Shown here: positions 49,597-60,436 of the stretch, piece after piece
Layout of the letters: the number at the start of each line of letters is the position of its first letter
Position numbering within the stretch: the first letter of the stretch is position 1
NCBI RefSeq assembly: GCF_003311635.1
Contig: NZ_QEXL01000001.1
Coordinates: 28,843 to 92,842 of the forward strand
DNA length: 64,000 nt
Direction of reading: 5' to 3'
DNA from: Novacetimonas cocois
GTDB lineage: Bacteria; Pseudomonadota; Alphaproteobacteria; Acetobacterales; Acetobacteraceae
Notes under the pieces: model-generated
Databases searched by the model: none
What the model was told of the DNA's origin: nothing
The model's input: only the letters and a program-made list of their open reading frames with translations
Made by a program: the position numbers and the translations under genes

Positions 49597-52500
49597 TCAG
49601 GTAGTCTGGATGTCCTGCGCGGGTGGCAGGGAGGCGATCAGGCGGCTGAACGCGTCACGCACGTGACAGGCCATGTCGTCCATGCGGGCCAGCATGTCGT
49701 CCTCGCTGTCGGCGGCGAGTTCGCGCTGCATGATTTCCATCGCGGCGGGGGGCAGGCGTTCGGGGATTTCGGTGCCCATCAGGATGCGCAGCATGCTCTG
49801 CGCCGAACGCCAGAACAGGTCCGCGCGGCGCAGCATCCGCGCGTCAGTGGCCGACAGCATGCCCGCGCGCGCCAGCCGCGTAAACGCGACGCGCGTGCAG
49901 GTGGAGCGCACGTCGCGCCGGGTGCACAGCAGTTGCAGTCCCTGCGCGATGAACTCCACTTCCATCAGACCGCCTGCCCGGCGCTTGATATCCCAAGGCC
50001 CCTGCGGCGGCAGTTCGCGCATCAGGCGCACCCGCATCGCCCGCACGTCCTCGCGCACCGTGTCGGCGGCGATGTCGCGTCCGTCGTCCGCGCCGCCATC
50101 CAGCGCCACGTCGATGGCATCGCGCAGGCGGCGGGCCAGCGCGGGCGGCCCGGCGACGACGCGCGCGCGCGTCAGGGCCATGCGTTCCCATGTCCATGCC
50201 GATTCCGCGTGGTAACGCCGGAACGACGCCAGCGACACCGCGACCGGCCCTTTCGACCCCGACGGGCGCAGGCGCATGTCCGCCTCATACAGCGGCCCTT
50301 CGGCCCCCGGCGCGGTCAGGGCGGCGATGAAGGCATGCGCCAGCCGTACGAAATACGTCCCCGCCCCCAGCGGTCGCGCGCCGGGTGTGTGCGCGTGGCG
50401 CGGCACGACGCTTTCCATCACGTCGTCGGGATGGTCGAACACCAGCATGAGGTCGAGGTCGGATCCGGGCATCATTTCCCGCGATCCGGCCTTGCCCATC
50501 GCCACGACCGCCATCGCGCCGCCCGGCACGTGGCCGTGACGCGCGCGATGTTCCGCCGTGACCGTGCGCAGAAGGCCGCGCATCACCGCGTCGGCCATTG
50601 CGGTGCGCACCCGCGCGGCGCGGTCCTCGCTCATGCGGTGTTCAAGACGCGCGACGGACAGGCGGAATTCCTCTCCGCAGACAAAACCGCGCAGGACCGG
50701 CAGCAGGCGTTCGGTCCCCATGTCCTGCGCCACGTGCTGGCGCACCAGCGCCACGGCGGCGCGCGCGGTGTCATCCGTCGCCTCCGTCGTGCTGGCGTCA
50801 AGCAGGCCATCCAGCGCGGAGGGCGCCTGCGCCAGATGGTTGGCAAGGAAGGGGGAACAGTCCAGCACGGTCATGATCCGGTGCACCAGCGCGGGATTGC
50901 GTTCCAGCAGCGAGAGGAACTGCACCCCCGCCCATTGCCGTTCCAGCAGCGTGTCGAAACGGCGCAGCACCGTCAGCGGATCGCGCCGCGACCCGATTTC
51001 GCGCAATATTCCGGGCAGAAGCCGGTGCAGCAGCATGCGGGCGCGGTCCGAGCGCAGCGCGCGCAGGCGGTTCGTGTTCCACCGTTGCAGGATGGTGCGG
51101 GCGTTATCGAGGGTATCGGCAGGGAACCCGGCCTGTTCCAGGCGCTCTCCCACTTCCGCGTCATCGGGGGCGATGGTGTCGTCGGGGTGTCCCGGTTCGG
51201 CGAACTGCCGTTCGAATATCCGGCGCGAATGGCGCATGCTCGGCACGATGGCGTGGGCGAGGGCGGGGCCGTCCGCCGCGTTCATGAAGATGGCGAAATG
51301 ATCGAATCTGTCGGGCGTTTCCGGCAGCCGGTGCGTCTGGTGATCGGCGCGCATCTGCAGCCGGTGTTCGACCTGCCGCATCATGTGATAGTTGCGAGAC
51401 AGGATTGTGTGCTGTGCATGCGAAATCAGGTCCGCCCGCGCCAGCCGGCGCAGTGCGCCCAGCGTGGTGGGATCGCGCAGGTCCGGTCTGCGGCCGCCCC
51501 AGACCAGTTGCAGCGCCTGCGCCACGAACTCCACCTCCCTGATGCCGCCCTGGCCCAGTTTCACGTCATGGCCCAGCAGCCAGTCGCGCATGGCGTCGTC
51601 GGAGGCGGGATTTTCCCCACAAAGCGCCAGCAGTCCGCCTTTTCCGGCATTCCGGTGGCGGTCGATGCGTGCTTTCATGTCATGGATGTCGTCGATGACG
51701 GCGAAATCAAGGTGCCGTCGCCATATGAAAGGGTGGATGGCGGCCAGGAAACGCTGTCCCGCCGCGATATCGCCAGCGACGGGGCGGGCCTTTATCATGG
51801 CGGCGCGTTCCCATGTGCGGCCCATGCTTTCATAATAGGTGATCGCCGTGGGGAAGGACACGGCCATGGGGGTGGCGGATGGATCGGGACGCAGGCGCAG
51901 GTCGGTACGGAAAACGTAACCATCTGCATCGCGTGCTTCCATCAGGCCGACAAGGTCGCTAGTCATGCGCACGAAGATACGCCGCAGGTCCTCGTGTTCG
52001 GGGTGGCAGGCTGGGTCGTAGAGGACGATCAGGTCGATATCGGAGGAGTAGTTCAGTTCCCGCGCGCCCAATTTTCCCATGGCCAGGACGACAAAGCCGC
52101 TGCATCGCGCGGGGTCGTCCGGGTCAGGCAGAACCAGATGGCCTGTATCATGGGCCGTGCGCAGCAGATGTCTGACCGCGAGATGCAGGGTCGTCTCGGC
52201 CAGATGGCTGAGGGCGTGCGTCACCTGCTGCAGCGACCATGCGCCCCCGATATCGGCCAGCGCGATGGCCAGCGCCGCATGCCGCTTGGCCGTGCGCAGG
52301 ACGTGCGCGATGTCGTGGCGGGGCTGCTGTGGCGCCTCCGCGCGCAGGTCCGCCAGGATGTCGGCCATCACGCGTTCGGGGCCTGCGCGCAGCAGGCGGG
52401 CGAAGGCATCCGCATCACGTCGCGCCAGATCGGAAAGGTAGGGGCTGTTTCCCCCCATCGCCCGGACCATTGCCGCCACCGTCGGGACCGACAGCACCGC

Positions 52501-52653
52501 CGCATCCAGCCCATGCCCGGACAGCGCCTTTTCCAGGTCCTCGTGCAGGTGTCCCGCGGCCCGCGCATCGGCCGCCGGGGGCCATGCGCAGTTCCGCCAT
52601 CCGGGATGAATCTCTCCGGGGCGGGTGTCCGGGGTGACGGGGCGCTGGGACAT
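49597..52653 (-). CDS. glnE: Bifunctional glutamine synthetase adenylyltransferase/deadenylase
   Basis: 1018 residues from the ATG at 52653; the frame is open to 52746, overlapping the divergent gene, so the exact start is uncertain. Two nucleotidyltransferase domains: the N-terminal adenylyl-removing one with SSDIDLIVLYD near residue 205, and the C-terminal adenylylating one with PGSDLDLMLVFD near residue 730. GQGGIREVEFVAQALQLVWG and RRAGGLMEVEFIAQGLQLL are the repeated conserved blocks. It switches GlnA activity in response to PII and glutamine. Only about 65 bases separate it from the divergent AsmA-like gene. Confidence 0.96.
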   Translation of the reverse strand: MSQRPVTPDTRPGEIHPGWRNCAWPPAADARAAGHLHEDLEKALSGHGLDAAVLSVPTVAAMVRAMGGNSPYLSDLARRDADAFARLLRAGPERVMADILADLRAEAPQQPRHDIAHVLRTAKRHAALAIALADIGGAWSLQQVTHALSHLAETTLHLAVRHLLRTAHDTGHLVLPDPDDPARCSGFVVLAMGKLGARELNYSSDIDLIVLYDPACHPEHEDLRRIFVRMTSDLVGLMEARDADGYVFRTDLRLRPDPSATPMAVSFPTAITYYESMGRTWERAAMIKARPVAGDIAAGQRFLAAIHPFIWRRHLDFAVIDDIHDMKARIDRHRNAGKGGLLALCGENPASDDAMRDWLLGHDVKLGQGGIREVEFVAQALQLVWGGRRPDLRDPTTLGALRRLARADLISHAQHTILSRNYHMMRQVEHRLQMRADHQTHRLPETPDRFDHFAIFMNAADGPALAHAIVPSMRHSRRIFERQFAEPGHPDDTIAPDDAEVGERLEQAGFPADTLDNARTILQRWNTNRLRALRSDRARMLLHRLLPGILREIGSRRDPLTVLRRFDTLLERQWAGVQFLSLLERNPALVHRIMTVLDCSPFLANHLAQAPSALDGLLDASTTEATDDTARAAVALVRQHVAQDMGTERLLPVLRGFVCGEEFRLSVARLEHRMSEDRAARVRTAMADAVMRGLLRTVTAEHRARHGHVPGGAMAVVAMGKAGSREMMPGSDLDLMLVFDHPDDVMESVVPRHAHTPGARPLGAGTYFVRLAHAFIAALTAPGAEGPLYEADMRLRPSGSKGPVAVSLASFRRYHAESAWTWERMALTRARVVAGPPALARRLRDAIDVALDGGADDGRDIAADTVREDVRAMRVRLMRELPPQGPWDIKRRAGGLMEVEFIAQGLQLLCTRRDVRSTCTRVAFTRLARAGMLSATDARMLRRADLFWRSAQSMLRILMGTEIPERLPPAAMEIMQRELAADSEDDMLARMDDMACHVRDAFSRLIASLPPAQDIQTT

Positions 52654-52718
52654 ATGAAACAACCTGGGCAGCAATGGCGACATCGCGCGCACGGGCACGC
52701 GGGTGCAACGTGGACGCC

Positions 52719-55700
52719 ATGACGCGCGACGGTCAAGATACGTCACCGCCCCCCCCCGCCCCGGATGGACGGCTGCGCCTGATCGGGCTGCGGGTGCTGC
52801 GGGTGGTCATATGGACGCTGCTGGCCAGCATCGTCCTGCCTGCCGCACTGCTGCTGGTCCTGACGCTGCGCCTGTCCACCGGGCCGATCGACGTGACGCC
52901 GGTCGTGCGGCTGATGACGCCGCTGTCGGTCGTGCATACGCCCGATCCCACCGGACGGCTGGGCCGCCTGACGGTAGGCCGCGTGCTGGTGGGGTGGAAC
53001 GCGCTGCATGCGGGGATCCGCGCGCCGCTGGAAGTCTGGGCGAGCAACGTGACCATCATGAACGCGGATGGCACCATCTCCAACCGCATCAGTCACGGGC
53101 ATGTCGTGGTCAATACGCCCGCGCTGGTCCACGGGGACGTGGTGCTGCGCCACCTGTCGGTAAGTGACGTCCACCTGACGCTGGAACGGGGCACGGACGG
53201 GGAAATCGGGATCGACCTCGGTCCCGACATGCCCGACGATAACAGCCATTCCCACAGCCATCCGGTGGATCTGTCGCGCCTGCGGCGGCTGATCGTCTCG
53301 GATGCGCAGATCAAATTCACCGACCACATCTCGGGACAGGTATGGCAGACGCGCGATGCCTCCGCGAACCTGCATATCGTGTCGCATGACGGGCAGATCG
53401 GGGCGAGTGGCTCGGCCGGTTTCATGCTGGAGGGCAGTGGCAAGCGCCTTATCATGAGGGGGGAAGGGAACGAGGTCTCCCCCGGTCATATCGACTGGAC
53501 GGTGAAGCTTGATCCGGTCAGTCCCTCGGCCTTCGTGCCGGGACAGAAGGACGTGGCGGCGCTGGACCTGCCGGTGGGCGGGACGCTGCAGCTGTCGCTG
53601 GCGTCCGGCGGGGCGGGACAGTTCATGACGCCGCGGACGCTGGGCGTTGACCTGAAGGTCGGCAATGGCGCCATTACCACGCGCAGGAGCGGAAAGCTGC
53701 TGGTTGGCGACGGGGAGGCGCATCTGGTCGCCTCGTTCGATCCGGGGGGGCAGGATGCGCCGTTCGATGGTCCGTTCCGCGCCACGCTGGAAAAGATGGT
53801 CGTGCACCTGCGCGCGCCGGGCCATCCCGATGACGACGGCAGCGGCCCCACACTGACGGCGACGGCAAGCCTGCATGCCTCCTCCCTCGTGCATCCGCGT
53901 GATCTGGGCATCGGCATCTCGGCCGAGGCGCTGGCGCTCGATTTCTCGACGCTGGGGGATTTCTGGCCGGCGGGCGCGATGAAGGGCGCGCGGCGCTGGG
54001 TCACGACCAACATTACGAAGGGACATGTCAGCGAGCTTCAGGCGCGTGTGGGGCTGGTCAGCCATGACGGGTGGAACAACCTCGACCTGACATCGCTGAC
54101 CGGCGACATCCGCGCCGACGGGATGGAGCTGTACTGGCTGCGCCCGATCCCGCCGCTGCATGACATGGACGCCCACCTGACGTTCGAGGGACCGGACGAA
54201 ATCGCGATCAGCTTTGACCATGCGTACCAGCTGGTTGACCGCACCGACCGCCACGTCAACGCGACGGGGGTCGGGCGTATCGAGGTCGGGCCGGGTTCGA
54301 TGCTGATTACCGGCCTGATGAAAAAGGTCCAGATGGGGGACATCAACACCACCCTTCAGGGCAATGCGCGCGATATCCTGGCCCTTCTGGCCGAACCCCG
54401 GCTCAACGTCCTGTCGCGCCATCCGATGACCTTTACCTCTCCTGCGGGCAGGGCCAACGTCTCGCTGCATATCGCGCTTCCGCTGGATGCCCATGTCAAG
54501 CTGGCACAGATCGACCTGCGCACGCATACCGACCTGGCGCAGGTGCATCTGGGCAATGTGGTGATGGGGCGGTCCCTTGATGCCGGGCGCTTCGGGATCG
54601 ACGCATCGATCGACGGGCTGCTGCTCAAGGGGACGGGCAATCTGTCGGGCATTCCGTCAACGATCCTCTATACCATGGATTTCCGTGCCGGGGCGCCCGA
54701 CCATGCGGTCGAAAGCGCGAGCGTACAGGGATACCTGACGCCTGCCGGCGTGCGTCGCGCCGGTCTGGACACCGGGGAGCATTTCGGCGGCAGCGCCGCG
54801 CTGGATGTGGATTATGACCGTTATCCGGGCGGAAAGGCGCAGGTGGACGTTGACCTCGACCTCAAGCGTTCGGCCCTGACGATCCCGATCTGGAGCAAGC
54901 GGGTGGGCGAGGACGCGAATGCCTCTGTCGTCATAAACCTCGATCACGGGCGCGTCGCCTCGATCGAGGACATACGCGCGGTGGGGCCGGAACTGCTGAT
55001 TGACGGGCATGCCGAAACGGCCGAGGGGATGAGCCGCCGCCTGATCCTGCACGGGTTCCGCGTGGGGCGTTCGAACGGCAACGCGATCATCACCATCCCG
55101 GCCGGGGAAAAGGATCCCTATGGCGTATCGGTCGCAGCCCGCGTGCTCGACCTGTCGCCGCTGCTGGAATACCAGAAACAGAACGAGAAGGCGGCGGATG
55201 GAGCGGCCGCGAAGCCGCCGGCAAAGGGATACCACATGCCCGAAGCCGCCAGCGGACGCGTCAAGAGCGCGCCGGGCCGCAGCTGGAACATCAATGTCGA
55301 TGCCCGTACCGTCTTCTATAACAGGACGCAGTCGATCCAGGGCGTGCATAGCCATCTGGAGGATGACGGTGTCCGCCTGATGCGCGGGACATTTTCCATG
55401 ACAGGCCCGACCGCCGCCACCGCGACGCTGGTCCCGCATGGACAGAGCCGCGTCCTGTCGATGCACATCGCCGATCTGGGCAGCCTGCTCAAGGCCATGA
55501 AGCTTGGCGACCAGATGGAAGGCGGGCAGGTCGATCTGGAGGGATCATTCGACGATGTGGACGCCAGCGCGCCGTTTTCGGGACAGCTGAGTACCGGCCC
55601 CTTTGTCCTGCGGCAGGTGCCCTCCATCGTGCGGATGGTGAACAATGCCTCCATCTACGGCTGGATGAAGGCGCCGCATGCGCCGGAATTCCAGGTGGAG

Positions 55701-56036
55701 CATGTCAAGGTGCCCCTGACGTTCCGCGACGGCGTGGTCAATATCACGGACGGGCTGGTCAGCAATGCCTCGCTGGGGGCGACGGTGGCCGGACGCATCA
55801 ACCTCGACCAGGCGACGCTGGATCTGGACGGGACGATCATTCCGGCATTTGCCGTCAATGCCGCGCCCGGCCATCTGCCCGGCGTGCTGGGATGGCTGTT
55901 CAGTCCTGAAAAGAACGGCGGCGTGGTCTCGGCCACGTACCAGATCAGCGGGTCGTTCGATAACCCGAGCGTGCACGTCAACCCGTATGCCCTGCTGCTG
56001 CCCGGTTTCCTGCGGAATCTGGCCCACCTGCACTGA
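52719..56036 (+). CDS. Large AsmA-like / YhdP-type protein (DUF3971)
   Basis: 1105 residues from the ATG at 52719. One N-terminal membrane helix (VVIWTLLASIVLPAALLLVL) anchors it; the rest is a long beta-rich periplasmic region. The central DUF3971-like part contains WPAGAMKGARRWVTTNITKG, and the C-terminal AsmA-like part contains GQVDLEGSFDDVDASAPFSG and ends ISGSFDNPSVHVNPYALLLPG. Proteins of this type (YhdP, TamB, AsmA) are thought to form bridges that move phospholipid to the outer membrane. There is no partner gene nearby. A charged, Pro-rich N terminus precedes the helix. Confidence 0.88.
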   Translation: MTRDGQDTSPPPPAPDGRLRLIGLRVLRVVIWTLLASIVLPAALLLVLTLRLSTGPIDVTPVVRLMTPLSVVHTPDPTGRLGRLTVGRVLVGWNALHAGIRAPLEVWASNVTIMNADGTISNRISHGHVVVNTPALVHGDVVLRHLSVSDVHLTLERGTDGEIGIDLGPDMPDDNSHSHSHPVDLSRLRRLIVSDAQIKFTDHISGQVWQTRDASANLHIVSHDGQIGASGSAGFMLEGSGKRLIMRGEGNEVSPGHIDWTVKLDPVSPSAFVPGQKDVAALDLPVGGTLQLSLASGGAGQFMTPRTLGVDLKVGNGAITTRRSGKLLVGDGEAHLVASFDPGGQDAPFDGPFRATLEKMVVHLRAPGHPDDDGSGPTLTATASLHASSLVHPRDLGIGISAEALALDFSTLGDFWPAGAMKGARRWVTTNITKGHVSELQARVGLVSHDGWNNLDLTSLTGDIRADGMELYWLRPIPPLHDMDAHLTFEGPDEIAISFDHAYQLVDRTDRHVNATGVGRIEVGPGSMLITGLMKKVQMGDINTTLQGNARDILALLAEPRLNVLSRHPMTFTSPAGRANVSLHIALPLDAHVKLAQIDLRTHTDLAQVHLGNVVMGRSLDAGRFGIDASIDGLLLKGTGNLSGIPSTILYTMDFRAGAPDHAVESASVQGYLTPAGVRRAGLDTGEHFGGSAALDVDYDRYPGGKAQVDVDLDLKRSALTIPIWSKRVGEDANASVVINLDHGRVASIEDIRAVGPELLIDGHAETAEGMSRRLILHGFRVGRSNGNAIITIPAGEKDPYGVSVAARVLDLSPLLEYQKQNEKAADGAAAKPPAKGYHMPEAASGRVKSAPGRSWNINVDARTVFYNRTQSIQGVHSHLEDDGVRLMRGTFSMTGPTAATATLVPHGQSRVLSMHIADLGSLLKAMKLGDQMEGGQVDLEGSFDDVDASAPFSGQLSTGPFVLRQVPSIVRMVNNASIYGWMKAPHAPEFQVEHVKVPLTFRDGVVNITDGLVSNASLGATVAGRINLDQATLDLDGTIIPAFAVNAAPGHLPGVLGWLFSPEKNGGVVSATYQISGSFDNPSVHVNPYALLLPGFLRNLAHLH

Positions 56037-56107
56037 ACCGGCGTGCGCTGAACCAGTGTGCCCTCAGCCTGTGCGGCGGGCCGCTACGCATTTATGTGGG
56101 GCGTGCC

Positions 56108-57409
56108 TTACGTATCGGGCGTGATGCTGTCACGCGCGGGTAAAAGGAAGAGGACCGTCAGCAGGGAACAGGCGATGCAGCCCGTGACGTACCAGTAAAA
56201 CCATTCCTCATGCCCGGCTTCCTTGAACCACAGCGCGACATATTCCGCCGTGCCGCCAAAGATGGAAACGGTCAGCGCGTAAGGCAGCGCCACCCCCAGT
56301 GCCCGGATGCGGGTGGGGAACAGTTCCGCCTTCACCACCGCGTTGATCGAGGTGTATCCCGAAATGCACAGCAGCGCGATCACCACCAGCAGCAGCGCCA
56401 TGCGCGGGGAGTGCGCCTGTCCCAGCGCGTGCATCAGCGGAACGGTGACGATACAGCCGATGACCCCGAACGACAGCAGCAGCGGCCGCCGCCCCACGCG
56501 GTCCGACAGCGCGCCGAATACCGGCTGCGCCAGCGCGAAGATCGCAAGTGCCGTGGTGGAGACGACCGTTGACTGTTCCCGGCTCAGCCCCGTCGTGTTG
56601 ACGAGGTATTTCTGCATGTAGATGGTGAAGGTATAGAACGCGACCGTCCCGCCAAGGGTCAGCCCGCAGACCGATATGACCTCCCGCGGGTGACGCAGCA
56701 GCACGCGCAGGCCGCCTGTCGCGCCGGGATCGCGGGTGGCGTGGCGGAACTGTTCGCTTTCGGCCATGCCGCGCCGGAACCACAGGACCGAAAGCGCCAG
56801 CAGCGCGCCGATGCCAAAGGGAACGCGCCACCCCCATGCCCCGAGCTGTTGCGGGGTCAGGATGACGAACTGCAGCAAAAGCAGCACCACCAGCGCCAGA
56901 AGCTGCCCCGCCACCAGCGTGACATACTGGAAACTGGCGTAAAATCCGCGCTGCGCCGGGGGGGCGATTTCCGAAAGGTACGTGGCGCTGGCCCCGTATT
57001 CCCCGCCAAGGCTCAGCCCCTGCACCAGCCGCGCCAGCAGCAGGATGGCGGGGGCCGCGATGCCGATGCTGTCATAGCCGGGGCATAGCGCGATCGTCAG
57101 CGATCCCGCGCACATCGCCAGCACCGATATGCTGAGCGCAAAGCGGCGGCCGTGGCGGTCGGCCACCAGCCCCATGATCCATCCCCCGATCGGACGCATC
57201 AGGAAGCCGATGGCGAAAATCGCGGCCGTGCGCAGCAGCTCCGCCGTCTGGCTGCCATGAGGGAAGAACGCGTGGGCGAAATACAGCGAAAACGCCGCAT
57301 AGACGTACCAGTCGTAATATTCGATCAGGTTGCCCGATGAACCGGCAACGATGCTGCGTATCCGCTGGCGCGTCGTCAGCGTGACGTCGGGGGAAGGGGG
57401 AATGTGCAT
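56108..57409 (-). CDS. MFS transporter, metabolite:H+ symporter (MHS) family
   Basis: 433 residues, 12 predicted helices. The start SSGNLIEYYDWYVYAAFSLYF and RPIGGWIMGLVADRHGRRFAL are characteristic of the MHS group (KgtP, CitA, ShiA, ProP); LVQGLSLGGEYGASATYLSE and LSDRVGRRPLLL follow. It probably imports an organic acid such as 2-oxoglutarate or citrate with protons; the substrate cannot be fixed by eye. It lies 43 bases downstream of dctA in the same direction, suggesting joint expression of two organic-acid carriers. Confidence 0.9.
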   Translation of the reverse strand: MHIPPSPDVTLTTRQRIRSIVAGSSGNLIEYYDWYVYAAFSLYFAHAFFPHGSQTAELLRTAAIFAIGFLMRPIGGWIMGLVADRHGRRFALSISVLAMCAGSLTIALCPGYDSIGIAAPAILLLARLVQGLSLGGEYGASATYLSEIAPPAQRGFYASFQYVTLVAGQLLALVVLLLLQFVILTPQQLGAWGWRVPFGIGALLALSVLWFRRGMAESEQFRHATRDPGATGGLRVLLRHPREVISVCGLTLGGTVAFYTFTIYMQKYLVNTTGLSREQSTVVSTTALAIFALAQPVFGALSDRVGRRPLLLSFGVIGCIVTVPLMHALGQAHSPRMALLLVVIALLCISGYTSINAVVKAELFPTRIRALGVALPYALTVSIFGGTAEYVALWFKEAGHEEWFYWYVTGCIACSLLTVLFLLPARDSITPDT

Positions 57410-57452
57410 GGATTGGGGTGTCTTGCGTCCATGAAGGGCGGGGGAAGGGGGA

Positions 57453-58793
57453 TCAGGCGTTTTCGGCGCTGCCGGCGATGATGGGGCGTTCGGCCTCTTC
57501 TTCGGGGATCAGGCCGGCCATCGCGGCATGGAGGCGCTTTGTATCCAGCTCCCTTTCCCAGCGGGCGAGGACGATGGTGGCCACCGCATTGCCGATGATG
57601 TTCGTCAGCGACCGGCATTCCGACATGAACCTGTCGATCCCCAGGATCAGGGCCATGCCGCTGACGGGCACGTCCGGCACCACCGCCAGCGTCGCGGCAA
57701 GGGTCACGAACCCCGCCCCGGTCACACCCGCGGCCCCCTTCGAACTGATCATCGCCACAAGCAGCAGGGATATCTGCTGCCCCAGCCCCAGGTCCACGCC
57801 GGTTGCCTGCGCGATGAACAGGGCGCACAGCGACATATAGATGTTGGTGCCATCAAGGTTGAAGGAATATCCCATCGGGATCACCAGCCCGACAACCGAT
57901 GGCGCGCACCCGGCATTTTCCATCTTGGTCATTAGTGACGGCAGTGCGGATTCCGACGAACTCGTCCCCAGCACGATCAGCAGTTCCTCGCGCAGGTAGG
58001 CCAGAAGGGGCAGGATGCGAAAGCCGTTATAGCGCGCGACAAGCCCCAGCACGACGATGATGAACAGTGCCGAGGTCGCGTAGAATGTCAGCACGAGGAA
58101 GGCGAGGTCCAGCACCGAACCGATGCCGAAGCGGCCGATGGTGAACGCCATGGCCCCGAACGCCCCGATGGGGGCCGCCAGCATGACCAGCCGCACGACG
58201 CCAAAGACAAGCTCCGTCAGCTGTTTGAACAGCGACAGGATCGCATGCCCGCGCGGCCCCATGTGCGACAGGCTGATGCTGAACAGGATCGCGATCAGCA
58301 GCACCTGCAGGATATCGCCCGACACGAAGGCGCTGATGACGGTGTCGGGGATGATGTTCAGCATGAACCCGCTGAAGGTATGGGCCTTGGCCTGCGCGGC
58401 GAAGGACGCCACGGCCTGTCCGTCCATCAGCGCGGGATCGGCATGCACGCCGGCACCGGGCCGCACGATATTGGCGACCAGCATCCCCACCACCAGCGCA
58501 AGGGTGGAGAAGGTCAGGAAATAGACCATCGCCTTCCCCGCGAGGCGCCCCGCCTTGCCCAGGTCCGACAGGCCGGCCACCCCGGTCACCACCGTCAGGA
58601 AGATGACCGGCGGGATGATCATTTTCACCAACCGTATGAAACCATCGCCAAGCGGTTTCAGCGCGGTCCCCGCCTGCGGCCAGAAATGGCCGATCGCAAT
58701 GCCGGCGATCACCGCGACGATCACCTGGAAATACAGGCTTCGGAACAGGGAGCGCGGACGCGGCGCCGTCGTCGTCGGGGAAACGTGGATCAT
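57453..58793 (-). CDS. dctA: C4-dicarboxylate transporter DctA
   Basis: 446 residues from the ATG at 58793. DAACS-family sodium/proton symporter for succinate, fumarate and malate. [14 protein letters not shown], the serine-rich loop [20 protein letters not shown] (hairpin HP1), [17 protein letters not shown] with the substrate-binding Asn/Asp, and [18 protein letters not shown] (HP2) are all present. [21 protein letters not shown] is the typical first helix. No DctB/DctD two-component genes are adjacent. Confidence 0.95.
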   Translation of the reverse strand: MIHVSPTTTAPRPRSLFRSLYFQVIVAVIAGIAIGHFWPQAGTALKPLGDGFIRLVKMIIPPVIFLTVVTGVAGLSDLGKAGRLAGKAMVYFLTFSTLALVVGMLVANIVRPGAGVHADPALMDGQAVASFAAQAKAHTFSGFMLNIIPDTVISAFVSGDILQVLLIAILFSISLSHMGPRGHAILSLFKQLTELVFGVVRLVMLAAPIGAFGAMAFTIGRFGIGSVLDLAFLVLTFYATSALFIIVVLGLVARYNGFRILPLLAYLREELLIVLGTSSSESALPSLMTKMENAGCAPSVVGLVIPMGYSFNLDGTNIYMSLCALFIAQATGVDLGLGQQISLLLVAMISSKGAAGVTGAGFVTLAATLAVVPDVPVSGMALILGIDRFMSECRSLTNIIGNAVATIVLARWERELDTKRLHAAMAGLIPEEEAERPIIAGSAENA

Positions 58794-59043
58794 GCGGTTG
58801 AGGCCCTGGTGAGGAAACGGTCCGGCCATGCCGGGGAAACAGGATGGAGGGGCAGCCTATCGCGCCCGTGGCGTGTGCGGGATTGAAAAGCTGGTGACCC
58901 GCCGGAGGGCGGAACGGTTCCGGCATAGCATGAAGGGCTGATATTCCAAAAATGTATGGTCGGGCTGCTGTATCTGCATTACAGGCTGTGGACATGTTTT
59001 GTTCTTTTTTGAGGAAGGATATGGGCTTGGGGGGACATCCGTC

Positions 59044-60384
59044 TTGTTCGACACGCTGACCACGATCGCGATATGGACCTCGGCGCTGTGCGCGGTGACG
59101 GCCTGCCTGCTTCTCTTCGCGCTGCTGCGCCAGCGCGATGGCGGCCGGGCGGAGGAGGACCTGCTGGCGCGGCTGTATGTCATGGTCGAACGCGAAAGTG
59201 CCGCCCGCATGGCCGATGCCGAGGCCCAGCGCGCGCGCCTTGCGGAAATCGAGCGTGTGCTGACCGCCCGTCTGGAACAGCGTCATCAGGACACGTCGCA
59301 GGGGCTGGGCCGCATCGCCAGCATCGTCAGCCGGGAAATGGGCGACATGCGCTTGAGCCTGTCGGAGGCCTTGCGCGCCATGACCGCCGACAGCGCCACC
59401 CAGCTGGAGGCCATACGCGAGGCGGTCAACGAACGCCTGCACGAGGCGGTGGAACGCCAGATGCAGACATCCTTCCGCCGTGTGCTGGAACAGCTGGCCT
59501 CCATGCAGCAGGCAATGGGCGAGGTTTCGGCCATGACCGCGCAGGTCGGCGACCTCAAGCGCCTGTTTTCCAATGTCAAGACGCGTGGCGGATGGGGGGA
59601 GGCGCAGCTGCGCGCCATCCTGGACGACGTCCTGCCCGAAGGGGCGTATGAGGCGAACTGCCGCCTGAGCGACAAGAGCCGGGAGGTAGTGGAATTCGCG
59701 GTGCGCATGCCCGTCAAGGCCTCCGTTCCCCCCGTGCTCGCCATCGATTCCAAGTTCCCGACCGAGGCGTACGAGCGGCTGTTGCAGGCGGTGGAGGATG
59801 TAAATCCCGACGCCGAACGCGCCGCGCGCCGCGCGCTGGAGACGACGGTCCGGATCGAGGCGCGCAAGATCGCCGCCAAATACATCCTGCCCCCCGTCAC
59901 GGTGGAATTCGCGGTCCTTTACCTGCCGACCGACGGGCTGTATGCCGAGGTCGCGCGCATTCCCGGCCTGATCGATGAAATCGGACGCACCAGCCGCGTC
60001 ATCATCATGGGGCCGGGGCTGATGCCCGCGATGCTGCGCACGATCCACCTTGGCTATGTCACGCTGGCGCTGGAGAAACGCACCGACGACATCGCGCGCC
60101 TGTTGGGGGCAACGCGTCAGGAAATGCTGCGTATGGACGGGGTGCTGGAAAAACTGGCGCGCAATGCCTCGGCCATGAGCAGTTCGATCGACGAGGCCCG
60201 GCGTCGCACCGGCGCCGTCACGCGACAGCTGCGCGATCTGGACACCGCGTCCTTCGCGCCAGACGCGTCCGCTGACGACCCCGTGGCGCCCGACGGGCAC
60301 GGGGCGGGGGCGGAACCCGATGCGGCGGGTGGGCAGGATGCGCCCGCGGCCGGTCACCGCGCCGTGCCGCTTCCTTTCGAGTGA
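59044..60384 (+). CDS. rmuC: DNA recombination protein RmuC
   Basis: 446 residues. N-terminal membrane helix (IWTSALCAVTACLLLFALL), a coiled-coil region to about residue 170, then the RmuC nuclease-like core: RGGWGEAQLRAILDDVLPEG, YEANCRLSDKSREVVEFAVR, LAIDSKFPTEAYERLL and LPTDGLYAEVARIPGLIDEI. It limits DNA inversions at short repeats in E. coli. The start is uncertain: no in-frame ATG exists; I picked the TTG at 59044 behind GGGGGGACATCC; 58999 (TTG) is an alternative. The last 40 residues are an Asp/Ala/Pro-rich tail. Confidence 0.9.
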   Translation: MFDTLTTIAIWTSALCAVTACLLLFALLRQRDGGRAEEDLLARLYVMVERESAARMADAEAQRARLAEIERVLTARLEQRHQDTSQGLGRIASIVSREMGDMRLSLSEALRAMTADSATQLEAIREAVNERLHEAVERQMQTSFRRVLEQLASMQQAMGEVSAMTAQVGDLKRLFSNVKTRGGWGEAQLRAILDDVLPEGAYEANCRLSDKSREVVEFAVRMPVKASVPPVLAIDSKFPTEAYERLLQAVEDVNPDAERAARRALETTVRIEARKIAAKYILPPVTVEFAVLYLPTDGLYAEVARIPGLIDEIGRTSRVIIMGPGLMPAMLRTIHLGYVTLALEKRTDDIARLLGATRQEMLRMDGVLEKLARNASAMSSSIDEARRRTGAVTRQLRDLDTASFAPDASADDPVAPDGHGAGAEPDAAGGQDAPAAGHRAVPLPFE

Positions 60385-60436
60385 AAGGGATTTTAATAGC
60401 TGCGGGTATCCATCCTCCCGCATATTCGGAGTTGTC

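Noticed and set aside
49426..52722. 1098-codon open frame antisense to glnE
   Set aside because: Product is His/Arg/Gln-rich with no domain, a typical mirror of a GC-rich coding strand. glnE on the other strand is unambiguous.
52743..54548. 601-codon minus-strand frame inside the AsmA-like gene
   Set aside because: No domain or signal; composition typical of antisense.
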